Part shown: positions 8,296 through 15,430 of the stretch, in pieces
Layout: the number at the start of each line of letters is the position of its first letter
Position numbering within the stretch: the stretch's first letter is position 1
Assembly (NCBI GenBank): GCA_049334165.1
Contig: JBEGHD010000022.1
Direction: 5' to 3' (one strand)
DNA from: JBEGHD01 sp049334165
GTDB lineage: Bacteria; Bacteroidota; Bacteroidia; Flavobacteriales_D; Sanyastnellaceae
Length of the DNA: 27,714 nt
Notes under the pieces: model-generated
What the model was told of the DNA's origin: nothing
The model's database searches: none
What the model saw: only the letters and a program-made list of their open reading frames with translations
Made by a program: the position numbers and the translations under genes

Positions 8296-10014
8296 TTAGA
8301 CTGTTTCTTCAGCAACCTTCATCAAAGTGAGCAGAAAGTGAAAAGAGTCGGCATCAAAATTTTTAAGTCGCACGATCAAGTCCAGGTCGATTTTATTCTG
8401 AACCGCTACTCTTTTCGAAAGCTCCTCGAAAAGAAGCCGTTCATCCTCAGTGGCCTTTTCCAAATAGTTTGACTTTGTTTTGAGGCTATCGCGCACAAAA
8501 CTCCCGGCTGATGTAAGTTTGAGATTTTGCCTGTAGTAGATCTTGCGAATCTGCTCCGATTGCTGCACTCCAAATCCCCAATTTGCATTTTTGATATCAG
8601 CCGATTTTGGATCGACTTTTTTGAGAAATCGGTGAAAGAACCTGAAGTCCTTCTTTTCCTCGTCATCCACAGACATTAAGAGTTCAAAAAGCGGAAGACA
8701 ATAAAAAGGCGTGAAAGACGGAAGAAAACAGCGGTTGCGATCTTCTCCTTCAAACAACCAGTTCCTCGCGCGGTTTTCCATAGTGAAATGCCTGAACTTT
8801 CCTTCCCAGCTCGTTTCCGTATAACTTTCAAAAAGCTGTTCGATAGATTCTCTGATCGTTCCAGAAGGCAATCCAAAGATCCTTTCTGCCGTGGTTTCCG
8901 GAAACTTACGGTTTGCTCTCAGGGCGTAGCTCAGGAGTTTTTTTCCTTTGAAAACACGACTGTCGGGAAGCAGCGAAGGAAGAACCTTGTCGCCACCATC
9001 GCCAGTGAACACAGCCGGATTTTCAGATTGGGCGCGAAGAGTTCTCAAAAATGGAACCATGAAAGTCATGTCGAGCATACTTTGTCCATTTTTACAATCG
9101 TAGAGTTCCAGAAAGTCTCTTTTTTCAGGATTCTTGAGATCTACGAGCGTCAGCTCTTGCGAATGAGCATTTGTGATGAGTCGGGCAACTTCTACATCAC
9201 GCTCTGCGGAGCCAGCCACATCTCGATAGGTGATTGCTTTGTATTGTATTCCCAGAGCGTCAAACCCTCCTGCAAGTGCCCGTGAGTCGAGTCCTCCGCT
9301 CAGTGCCAGAAGAGGGTTGTCGCAAAATCTGGTTCTGCTTTCCAGTGCTGAAATGAACAGCTCTGTCGCCTGGTTGGCTGTTCTCTCAGGATCGGGTTTC
9401 GAGCCTAAAAGCAAATCGTAGTCGGTAGTTTTGTGGCGATAGAAGTTCAGTTCTTTACCTACTACAGATGCATAACTGCCACCCGCGAGTCTTTTCACAC
9501 CTTGATAAACCGTACGATCTCCGAGAGTAAATCCAAAAGTCAGCGATTCTGCAGCTCCCTGATGATCCAATGTGAGCTTTTTCAATTTGCCTGGGAAATC
9601 GGCATTTCGAGTTAGAATGTGGTCTCCCTCGATTGCACAGGAATAAATGGGCAACCGACCCAAAACATCGTTGACAACTCCGGATTTTTTACTCGGCTTG
9701 TGAAAGAAAAACAATACGAACTCGGCATCGAGTTTTCCGAAAGTGGATTTCAGTATTTCTCCGGAATTTTCCGATACAATAAGTTGCTGAGTAAGCTTTT
9801 CCAACTCCTGTCTGTGATTGTTCCAGTCGTAAGCATATCCTTCAAAAGCGATGAAAAATTCTCGTGTTTCCCAAAAATCGACTGGATGATTTTCACTGCC
9901 CGATTCGACCGAGACGTCAACCTCTTCTGAAGAGAACAGCGTCCTTGAGTGCTCTTGCAGAGTATTGGGTTTTAGCGTTTGGCTAAATTTAAAATGAATA
10001 TTCAGGCCGGGCAT
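8296..10014 (-). CDS. Asparagine synthetase-like protein with degenerate glutaminase domain
   Basis: The 572-residue product has the two-domain plan of the AsnB family. Residues about 1-150 resemble a class II glutamine amidotransferase fold (FEGYAYDW, then KLDAEFVLFFF and DVLGRLPIYS). The mature N-terminus, however, is MPGLN and lacks the catalytic Cys2, so glutamine hydrolysis is unlikely. From about 210 there is an adenylate-forming PP-loop domain with SGGLDS at 239-244 and GDGGDK at 338-343, where AsnB-like proteins usually have an acidic last residue. Known relatives without Cys2 include beta-lactam synthetase and lasso-peptide cyclases, so it may activate a carboxylate for amide formation with ammonia or an intramolecular amine. 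No biosynthetic or peptide-precursor gene lies beside it. It stands alone, between the terminator at 8256-8292 and a divergent gene. The substrate is unknown. Confidence 0.8.
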   Translation of the reverse strand: MPGLNIHFKFSQTLKPNTLQEHSRTLFSSEEVDVSVESGSENHPVDFWETREFFIAFEGYAYDWNNHRQELEKLTQQLIVSENSGEILKSTFGKLDAEFVLFFFHKPSKKSGVVNDVLGRLPIYSCAIEGDHILTRNADFPGKLKKLTLDHQGAAESLTFGFTLGDRTVYQGVKRLAGGSYASVVGKELNFYRHKTTDYDLLLGSKPDPERTANQATELFISALESRTRFCDNPLLALSGGLDSRALAGGFDALGIQYKAITYRDVAGSAERDVEVARLITNAHSQELTLVDLKNPEKRDFLELYDCKNGQSMLDMTFMVPFLRTLRAQSENPAVFTGDGGDKVLPSLLPDSRVFKGKKLLSYALRANRKFPETTAERIFGLPSGTIRESIEQLFESYTETSWEGKFRHFTMENRARNWLFEGEDRNRCFLPSFTPFYCLPLFELLMSVDDEEKKDFRFFHRFLKKVDPKSADIKNANWGFGVQQSEQIRKIYYRQNLKLTSAGSFVRDSLKTKSNYLEKATEDERLLFEELSKRVAVQNKIDLDLIVRLKNFDADSFHFLLTLMKVAEETV

Positions 10015-10176
10015 TTACGGTGTTTTGGGGAGTTCAACTCTCCAGCGAAAATATCGATTATTGGCAAGTTGCTGGCAGTTTCCCAACTTAGTGCCACGCA
10101 GCCTGGAGAAAATGGACGGGCGACAACAAACTCATGAAATTGCTGTTTAGAAACGTGCCGGCAAATTGCAGAGAAA

Positions 10177-11277
10177 ATGATAGGATATCAGTTTAGCAAA
10201 TTCATTCCCGAAAAAGACAAACGCACGCCTTTTGAGCGGATGCTCGATGTATTTCTCGAGTTGGTGACCTACACTTCGGGTGATGTGGACGAAGCGTTGG
10301 ATTGGCTTCGCGAAATCGATGATGAATACAATCTTTCGGGTGATGATTACAGTGTTGATCAATTTGAGGAAGACCTTAAAGAAAAGGGATACATCAAAGA
10401 ACCGGGTGACAGCGGTGGCCGGCCGACAATCACTGGTAAAACCGAGCAAGCTGTTCGTCAGCGTTCACTGGAGCAAATTTTTGGGAAACTAAAAAAAGGC
10501 AGTTCAGGAAGTCACAAAACCCAGTTTATGGGACGGGGTGAGGAAGCCACTGCCGACCGCAGAAAATATCAGTTTGGCGACAAGCCAGACCAAATTGCGT
10601 TTTCCGAGTCCATCAGAAATGCACAGATCAACCACGGTACGGGTGATTTTCACCTGACTGAAAACGACCTCGAAGTGCGCGAAACAGAGTTTAAGACGAT
10701 GACCAGCACGGTGCTGATGATCGACATTTCTCACTCCATGATTTTGTACGGTGAAGACCGCATTACTCCCGCCAAAAAGGTGGCCATGGCGCTGAGCGAG
10801 TTGATCATGAAACGCTATCCAAAAGACACGCTGGACGTGGTTGTTTTTGGAAACGATGCGTGGCAAATAAGCATCAAAGATTTGCCATACCTGCAGGTTG
10901 GGCCCTACCACACCAACACCGTGGCCGGACTTGAATTGGCGATGGATATTTTGCGCAGAAGAAAAACGGCCAACAAGCAAATTTTCATGATTACGGACGG
11001 AAAGCCGTCTTGCCTCAAAGAAGGTGGAGAATACTATAAAAATAGCTTTGGTCTCGACCCTTACATTGTTGGAAAGTGTCTCAATTTGGCTCGCAAATGC
11101 AGAAAAGTGAACATACCGATCACAACTTTTATGATTGCCTCGGATCCTTATCTGCAGCAGTTTGTAGACGATTTTTCAGAGGCCAATCAAGGCAAGGCAT
11201 TTTTCACAGGCCTCGAAGGTTTGGGCGATATGATTTTTGCGGATTTTGAGAAAAACAGAAGGAGAAGATCACGATAG
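10177..11277 (+). CDS. VWA (von Willebrand factor A) domain protein, partner of adjacent AAA+ ATPase
   Basis: A 366-residue protein with no signal peptide, so cytoplasmic. Residues 1-170 are polar and mostly helical. From about 175 there is a VWA domain with a complete MIDAS: DISHS at 183-187, a Thr in HTNT (246 or 248) and TDG at 273-275. It is predicted to bind a metal ion and a partner carboxylate. VWA proteins like this pair with MoxR/ChlI-type ATPases to remodel or insert metal into target proteins, as in cobalt and magnesium chelatases and the RavA-ViaA system. The next gene, 2 bp downstream, is such an ATPase. The C-terminus is basic (KNRRRRSR). No target enzyme is encoded next to the pair, so the client is unknown. 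Confidence 0.85.
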   Translation: MIGYQFSKFIPEKDKRTPFERMLDVFLELVTYTSGDVDEALDWLREIDDEYNLSGDDYSVDQFEEDLKEKGYIKEPGDSGGRPTITGKTEQAVRQRSLEQIFGKLKKGSSGSHKTQFMGRGEEATADRRKYQFGDKPDQIAFSESIRNAQINHGTGDFHLTENDLEVRETEFKTMTSTVLMIDISHSMILYGEDRITPAKKVAMALSELIMKRYPKDTLDVVVFGNDAWQISIKDLPYLQVGPYHTNTVAGLELAMDILRRRKTANKQIFMITDGKPSCLKEGGEYYKNSFGLDPYIVGKCLNLARKCRKVNIPITTFMIASDPYLQQFVDDFSEANQGKAFFTGLEGLGDMIFADFEKNRRRRSR

Positions 11278-11279
11278 AA

Positions 11280-12818
11280 ATGAGAAACGAAGAAAAGCGA
11301 GACAGAAATAAAAATATGCAAGGAAGAGAAAAGATTATCACACTGGGAGAACTCAAAAAATCGAGTTATAAGCCGAAAAGTATCAAAGAAGAGTTGAGAG
11401 ATAACCTCATTGAAAAGCTGCGCAAAAAGGAGCCTGTTTTTGAAGGAATTCTCGGTTACGAAGAAACAGTGATTCCCGACATTCAGCGGGCCATTCTTTC
11501 AAGACACAGCATGAATCTGCTCGGTCTTAGAGGTCAGGCAAAAACGCGCATGGCTCGTGCCATGATTCACTTGCTCGATGAGTACGTTCCAGTTGTTGCC
11601 GGCTCCGAGTTGAATGACGATCCGATGCAGCCGATTTCTCGTTTTGCCAGAGATTTGATTAAGGAAAAAGGAGACGACACTCCCATTGAGTGGATGCACC
11701 GAAGCGAGCGCTACGTTGAAAAACTGGCAACTCCTGACGTTACTGTGGCCGATCTGATTGGCGATGCGGATCCGATAAAGGCGGCTAACCTCAAGCTCGA
11801 TTACAGCGATGAACGTGTGATTCACTTCGGGCTTGTGCCGAGAGCTCACCGCTGCATTTTTGTGATCAACGAACTTCCCGATTTGCAGCCGCGAATTCAG
11901 GTGGCGCTCTTCAACATTTTGCAGGAAGGGGACATTCAAATTCGCGGATTTTTGTTGAGGCTGGCTCTTGACGTTCAGTTTGTTTTCACTGCAAACCCAG
12001 AAGATTACACCAATCGCGGAGCAATTATCACTCCGCTGAAAGACCGGATCCAAAGTCAGATTTTGACTCATTATCCGAAGTCGCTGGAATTGTCGCAATC
12101 CATTACAAAACAAGAAGCACAGGTGCTCAGTAGCCAGTCAGATATTGTTGCAGTGCCAGATCTTGTTGCCGATTTGCTGGAACGCGTTTCTTTCGAAGCT
12201 CGAGATTCTGAGTACATCGATCAAAAGAGTGGAGTCTCGGCAAGGCTCACCATCACGGCTTACGAAAACCTGGTGAGCACGGCAGAGAGAAGGGCGCTCA
12301 TCAATGGAGAGAAAAAGACGTTGGTTCGTGTAGGGGATCTCGCTGGGGTTATTCCGGCCATCACTGGAAAAGTCGAACTGGTCTACGAAGGCGAGCAAGA
12401 AGGTCCAAAAAATGTGGCTCAGCGACTCATCGGTTTGTCTGTTCGCAAGAAGTTCCCGCAGATGTTTCCCGATCCGGAGTTGATAAAGCGCAAAAAGCTG
12501 CAGAATCCCTACGAAAAGCTCATTGGCTGGTTTGGCAAAAACGAATTGGAATTGCCCGTGGATGCTAACAAAAAGGACTACCAAGAGAGTCTTAAGAAGG
12601 TGGATGGGCTCGAAGCACTGGTAGAAAGGTATCAGCCTGAGGCAAAGGGAGAAGAGAAGTTCTTGATGATGGAGTTTCTACTTCACGGATTGGCCGAATT
12701 TTCACTCCTGAGCAAAAATGAGTTGGAGTCTTCCATCGGGTTTTCTGATCTTCTCAACTCACTGTTTTCGTCAGGAGAGGATGACGAAGACCAAGCTCCC
12801 CGATTTACCGGCTTTTAG
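11280..12818 (+). CDS. MoxR / magnesium-chelatase ChlI-like AAA+ ATPase
   Basis: A 512-residue AAA+ protein. The Walker A-like loop GLRGQAKT is at 82-89, with Ala where the second Gly normally sits. VADLIGDADPIKA (156-168) resembles the chelatase family. The Walker B segment reads CIFVINELPDL (192-202), with Asn at 196 in place of the usual Asp before Glu. Sensor 1 is in TANP (237-240), and PLKDR (252-256) probably holds the arginine finger. A long helical C-terminal part follows to FTGF. The start at 11280 lies 2 bp after the VWA gene; Met13 at 11316 is an alternative. The pair almost certainly works as one complex in which ATP-driven ring movements act through the VWA protein. The 3' end overlaps the convergent DUF3592-like gene by 14 bp. 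Confidence 0.85.
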   Translation: MRNEEKRDRNKNMQGREKIITLGELKKSSYKPKSIKEELRDNLIEKLRKKEPVFEGILGYEETVIPDIQRAILSRHSMNLLGLRGQAKTRMARAMIHLLDEYVPVVAGSELNDDPMQPISRFARDLIKEKGDDTPIEWMHRSERYVEKLATPDVTVADLIGDADPIKAANLKLDYSDERVIHFGLVPRAHRCIFVINELPDLQPRIQVALFNILQEGDIQIRGFLLRLALDVQFVFTANPEDYTNRGAIITPLKDRIQSQILTHYPKSLELSQSITKQEAQVLSSQSDIVAVPDLVADLLERVSFEARDSEYIDQKSGVSARLTITAYENLVSTAERRALINGEKKTLVRVGDLAGVIPAITGKVELVYEGEQEGPKNVAQRLIGLSVRKKFPQMFPDPELIKRKKLQNPYEKLIGWFGKNELELPVDANKKDYQESLKKVDGLEALVERYQPEAKGEEKFLMMEFLLHGLAEFSLLSKNELESSIGFSDLLNSLFSSGEDDEDQAPRFTGF

Positions 12819-13137
12819 GGTAAGTCACCTTTCTTCGTTCAGGATTTTTAGGATCAAACTTTACCGTGACAGCTGTGCCGATGTCGAACATTGGCTTGTC
12901 TTCGGATCGTTCTTTCGCTTTAAAACGAATCTGTTTTCCCTCCTGATCTGAGAATTCGATCATCGGGTAAAAGAATGATTTTCCGCCAGAAACGGTTTTC
13001 ATCCAGTTTACGATGGTGCCTTTTGTTTCTACCGCTCTCATCCTGAACTGGATGGCCGGTTTAGCTTTCCACCAGATGATAAGAAGTAGAGCAACAACGC
13101 AAAGAATTTGTACAACGATTTCTAACCAGGGAGCCAT
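12805..13137 (-). CDS. DUF3592-like membrane protein
   Basis: A 110-residue protein with one N-terminal membrane segment (about 6-24, VVQILCVVALLLIIWW) and then a soluble part. The soluble part has a TKGTIVNW core, a YPMIEFSDQEGKQIRF strand and VTVKFDPKNPERRKV, which match the DUF3592 pattern of small beta-rich domains on a transmembrane anchor. The function of the family is unknown. It converges on the AAA+ gene and overlaps its last 14 bases. Upstream on the same strand lies a promoter plus structured RNA ending in an intrinsic terminator 23 bases before the ATG, so expression may depend on read-through of that terminator. Confidence 0.7.
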   Translation of the reverse strand: MAPWLEIVVQILCVVALLLIIWWKAKPAIQFRMRAVETKGTIVNWMKTVSGGKSFFYPMIEFSDQEGKQIRFKAKERSEDKPMFDIGTAVTVKFDPKNPERRKVTYPKSR

Positions 13138-13160
13138 GCCGTAAAGCTAAAGTTTTTGAC

Positions 13161-13194
13161 AAAAAAAACAGGACAATCGCTTTTGATTGCCCTG
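13161..13194 (-). terminator. Intrinsic terminator reading on the minus strand
   Basis: On the minus strand the 10-bp stem CAGGGCAATC (13194-13185) pairs with GATTGTCCTG (13178-13169), with one G-U pair, closed by a 6-nt loop. After 13169 comes an unbroken run of eight U (13168-13161). The G-U pair exists only in the minus-strand RNA (it would be A-C on plus), and the T tract is only on that side, so the direction is clear. Confidence 0.85.
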
Positions 13195-13269
13195 CCTAAC
13201 CTAACTTTAAACTACGTGTAAAAGGATTACACGAGTCTCATGAATACTGTGATATTCTTCTCAGTTCCT
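13161..13269 (-). ncRNA. Candidate small RNA or attenuating 5' leader (about 108 nt)
   Basis: A minus-strand promoter at 13274-13303 would start RNA near 13269, and the terminator ends it at 13161. In between lie two perfect hairpins: GAATA/TATTC (13253-13257 with 13242-13246, 6-nt loop) and CGTGTAA/TTACACG (13233-13227 with 13221-13215, 5-nt loop). A tiny ATG-initiated frame encoding MRLV and a stop (13241-13227) ends inside the second hairpin. No longer frame exists. It could be an independent small RNA, or a leader controlling the DUF3592-like gene that starts 23 bases beyond the terminator. I do not recognise an RNA family. Confidence 0.6.
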
Positions 13270-13273
13270 AAAG

Positions 13274-13303
13274 CAAATATAAATATTTAATCCATAGTTC
13301 AAA
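13274..13303 (-). promoter_or_regulatory. Bacteroidota-type promoter for the minus-strand RNA
   Basis: On the minus strand a TTTG box (13303-13300) and a TATATTTG box (13281-13274) are 18 nt apart, close to the Bacteroidota consensus TTTG / about 17-23 nt / TAnnTTTG. A 7-bp inverted repeat (AATATTT at 13282-13288, AAATATT at 13301-13307) occupies the spacer and the -33 box, and could be an operator or just AT-rich sequence. Confidence 0.6.
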
Positions 13304-13383
13304 TATTAAGTGGTCATTAACTTATTGAATAGATGAAATTTATAGAATGTCTTTGGGCTCAGCCATCCAGCCTAGTGAATACG

Positions 13384-13391
13384 TACCTTTG
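13384..13391 (+). promoter_or_regulatory. Candidate -7 box (TACCTTTG) of recO
   Basis: An exact TAnnTTTG match ends 9 bases before the recO ATG. No well-spaced -33 TTTG is seen (the nearest, at 13352-13355, is 28 nt away). If used, the transcript would start only about 4-5 nt before the ATG, giving a nearly leaderless mRNA. Confidence 0.45.
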
Positions 13392-13400
13392 AGCTAAATT

Positions 13401-14117
13401 ATGTCGGGCGCTACAAAAACAAACGGAATTGTATTGAAATTCATTCGCTACGGAGATTCGAGCGCTGTATGTAAGATTTTTACCAGAAATTATGGTTTAA
13501 AGTCTTTTATGGTAAAGGGAGCGATGAGGAAGAAAACCGGTAAGCAATCTCTTCTTCAGCCATTTACCCCTGTTGAGTTGAGCTTCAGGCACCGCGACAC
13601 CAATCAGCTACAGTATCTTCAGGGCATCAGCAGAAGCATGGTGTTGTTGAGTTTGCCTTTTGATATCAGGAAATCTACAATCTGTCTTTTTCTCGATGAA
13701 TTGCTGCTCAACACATTGAGCGAAGATTATGTCAATCAAGAGCTTTTCGATTTTGTGGAGCATTTTATAGAGCTGCTCGACCACAGCGAAAAACCCGAAA
13801 ACTATCATCTCTTTTTTCTGATGAGGCTTTCGTCTTTTTATGGAATCGCCCCTCAGAATCAAGGTAAAGGGAAGTATTTCGACCTCTCTGAAGGAGAGTT
13901 TGTCAGTCGACCTGGTGGATTACCGACTCTGGATGAAGAGGAGAGTGCTGCTCTTCTCAAGCTGCTTCAAACTCCTGCTTCGCAAATTGAAGATTTAAAA
14001 ATCTCAGGGAAAGTGAGGCAGAAACTGTTGCACGGCTTGCTTGAGTACTTCAGTTTGCACCTGGGTCATTGGAAACCGATGCGTTCCCTTGAGATTCTGG
14101 AGTCTGTTTTTCACTGA
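13401..14117 (+). CDS. recO: DNA repair protein RecO
   Basis: The 238-residue product has the family length and opening: TNGIVLKFIRYGDSSAVCKIFTR.YGLKSFMVKGAM, an N-terminal OB fold, then a helical part with LFDFVEHFIELLD and LFFLMRLSSFYGIAPQ. RecO binds single-stranded DNA and RecR and helps load RecA at gaps. The Cys-type zinc finger seen in some RecO proteins is absent, as is common in Bacteroidota. The ATG at 13401 directly follows a TACCTTTG box. It is followed by holB after 70 bp, and holB has its own promoter-like box. Confidence 0.92.
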   Translation: MSGATKTNGIVLKFIRYGDSSAVCKIFTRNYGLKSFMVKGAMRKKTGKQSLLQPFTPVELSFRHRDTNQLQYLQGISRSMVLLSLPFDIRKSTICLFLDELLLNTLSEDYVNQELFDFVEHFIELLDHSEKPENYHLFFLMRLSSFYGIAPQNQGKGKYFDLSEGEFVSRPGGLPTLDEEESAALLKLLQTPASQIEDLKISGKVRQKLLHGLLEYFSLHLGHWKPMRSLEILESVFH

Positions 14118-14150
14118 TGTTCTACACAGCTTTTCGGCCGTTGAAAATTG

Positions 14151-14158
14151 TATTTTTG
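14151..14158 (+). promoter_or_regulatory. Candidate -7 box (TATTTTTG) of holB
   Basis: An exact TAnnTTTG match 29 bases before the GTG start of holB, in the recO-holB gap. No properly spaced -33 box is seen, so the call rests on one element. Confidence 0.4.
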
Positions 14159-14187
14159 GACTCCATTCGGAAAAATGAAACCAGCTC

Positions 14188-15315
14188 GTGCAGTTTAGGG
14201 AAGTAATCGGACAACAGGCAATTAAGAAAAGGCTCATCAACGCTGTGAGAGACAACAGGGTGAGCCACGCGCAGTTGTTTTACGGACCCGAGGGCTGTGG
14301 AAATCTCGCCCTGGCACTGGCTTACGCGCAATACCTGTCGTGTCCCGATCGCACCGAAGAAGACTCGTGCGGTGCTTGTACGTCTTGCAGAAAGTTTCAA
14401 AACCTGCAGCACGCAGATCTCAATTTTTCTTATCCATTTGTAGCTAGCAAGGCTTCGAAAGTCACCACAGCTGCAGACGTTTCGCAGACCTGGATCGACT
14501 CGGTGAAGAAAACGCCATATCTCAATCTCGAGTACTGGCTGCAACAACTCGATGCTGAAAACAAACAGCCGTTGATCAATGTGAAAGAGTCGGAGAGAAT
14601 TGCTCATGTCCTCTCGCTTAAGGCTTACGAAGGTGGTTACAAGTTTATGGTGATTTGGCTACCTGAGCGAATGAATAATGGCGCGGCCAATAAGCTCCTA
14701 AAGCTGTTGGAAGAGCCGCCAGACAAAACAGTTTTTCTGCTCGTTTCTCACGACTACGAGAACATCATTCCCACGATTCAGTCGAGAACACAGCTCGTAA
14801 AAATCAACGCGCTCAGCGATGAAGAAGTGAGTCGGGCGCTAATTGAGAAATACGATGCTTCTAAAGAAAAAGCGACTTCTGTAGCACACCTGGCTGACGG
14901 AGATTTTTTCAGAGCACTTCAACTTCTGGGGGACAACAAGGAGTCCAATGCGAACTTCGATTTCTTCGTTAGCTGGATGCGATTTTGCTACAAGCAAAAC
15001 CTAAAAGAACTAGTGCGATGGACCGATGAAATGGCTAAAGTCGGTCGTGAAAACCAGAAGCGATTTCTGGAGTATTCACTGCACATGGTTCGCCAGTGCA
15101 TTGTGAAGAACTACACCAAAGGCGAGCTCGGAAAGTTAACTCCGGGAGAAGCGGCTTTTGCCGATAAGTTTTCACCTTTTATCAATCACGCCAACGTAAT
15201 TCAGCTCACCGATGAGCTCAATCAGGCACATCGCGAAATCGGTCAAAATATTTACGGGAAAATTCTCTTTTTCGATCTCAGTATCAAGGTTAGCAAGCTG
15301 CTTAGAAAGACCTAA
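14188..15315 (+). CDS. holB: DNA polymerase III delta' subunit (clamp loader)
   Basis: A 375-residue protein starting FREVIGQQAIKKRL, the usual opening of DnaX/HolB-type clamp-loader AAA+ subunits. The P-loop region is GPEGCGNL (33-40), with Asn at 39 instead of Lys, so it should not hydrolyse ATP, as expected for delta'. A zinc module with Cys 52, 61, 64 and 67 follows. Further on are LLKLLEEPPDKTVFLLVS and the sensor-like IIPTIQSRTQ, both typical. It starts with GTG at 14188; no in-frame ATG fits, and the ATG at 14175 is out of frame. Its role is loading the sliding clamp during replication. Its position between recO and the PSP1 gene looks like ordinary housekeeping order. Confidence 0.88.
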   Translation: MQFREVIGQQAIKKRLINAVRDNRVSHAQLFYGPEGCGNLALALAYAQYLSCPDRTEEDSCGACTSCRKFQNLQHADLNFSYPFVASKASKVTTAADVSQTWIDSVKKTPYLNLEYWLQQLDAENKQPLINVKESERIAHVLSLKAYEGGYKFMVIWLPERMNNGAANKLLKLLEEPPDKTVFLLVSHDYENIIPTIQSRTQLVKINALSDEEVSRALIEKYDASKEKATSVAHLADGDFFRALQLLGDNKESNANFDFFVSWMRFCYKQNLKELVRWTDEMAKVGRENQKRFLEYSLHMVRQCIVKNYTKGELGKLTPGEAAFADKFSPFINHANVIQLTDELNQAHREIGQNIYGKILFFDLSIKVSKLLRKT

Positions 15316-15356
15316 ACTCCATTTTCGGACTTCGGCAATTCCTCTGTCGAAATATT

Positions 15357-15364
15357 TACCTTTG
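15357..15364 (+). promoter_or_regulatory. Candidate -7 box (TACCTTTG) of the PSP1 gene
   Basis: Exact TAnnTTTG match, identical to the box before recO, placed 66 bases before the PSP1 ATG. No -33 TTG is seen at the right distance. It would drive the PSP1-gldH pair. Confidence 0.45.
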
Positions 15365-15430
15365 TTCACAGTTTCATAGAGTGAAACAGAGCAGTTATTT
15401 GCTGCAAAAAATAAAACAACCAGAAGGAAT

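Noticed and set aside
10015..10176. Divergent promoters between the asparagine-synthetase-like and VWA genes
   Set aside because: No TAnnTTTG box with a suitable -33 partner was found on either strand; only a TATTTTCG near-match with wrong spacing.
13355..13375. GGCT...AGCC hairpin upstream of recO as a regulatory element
   Set aside because: Only a 4-bp stem, expected by chance.
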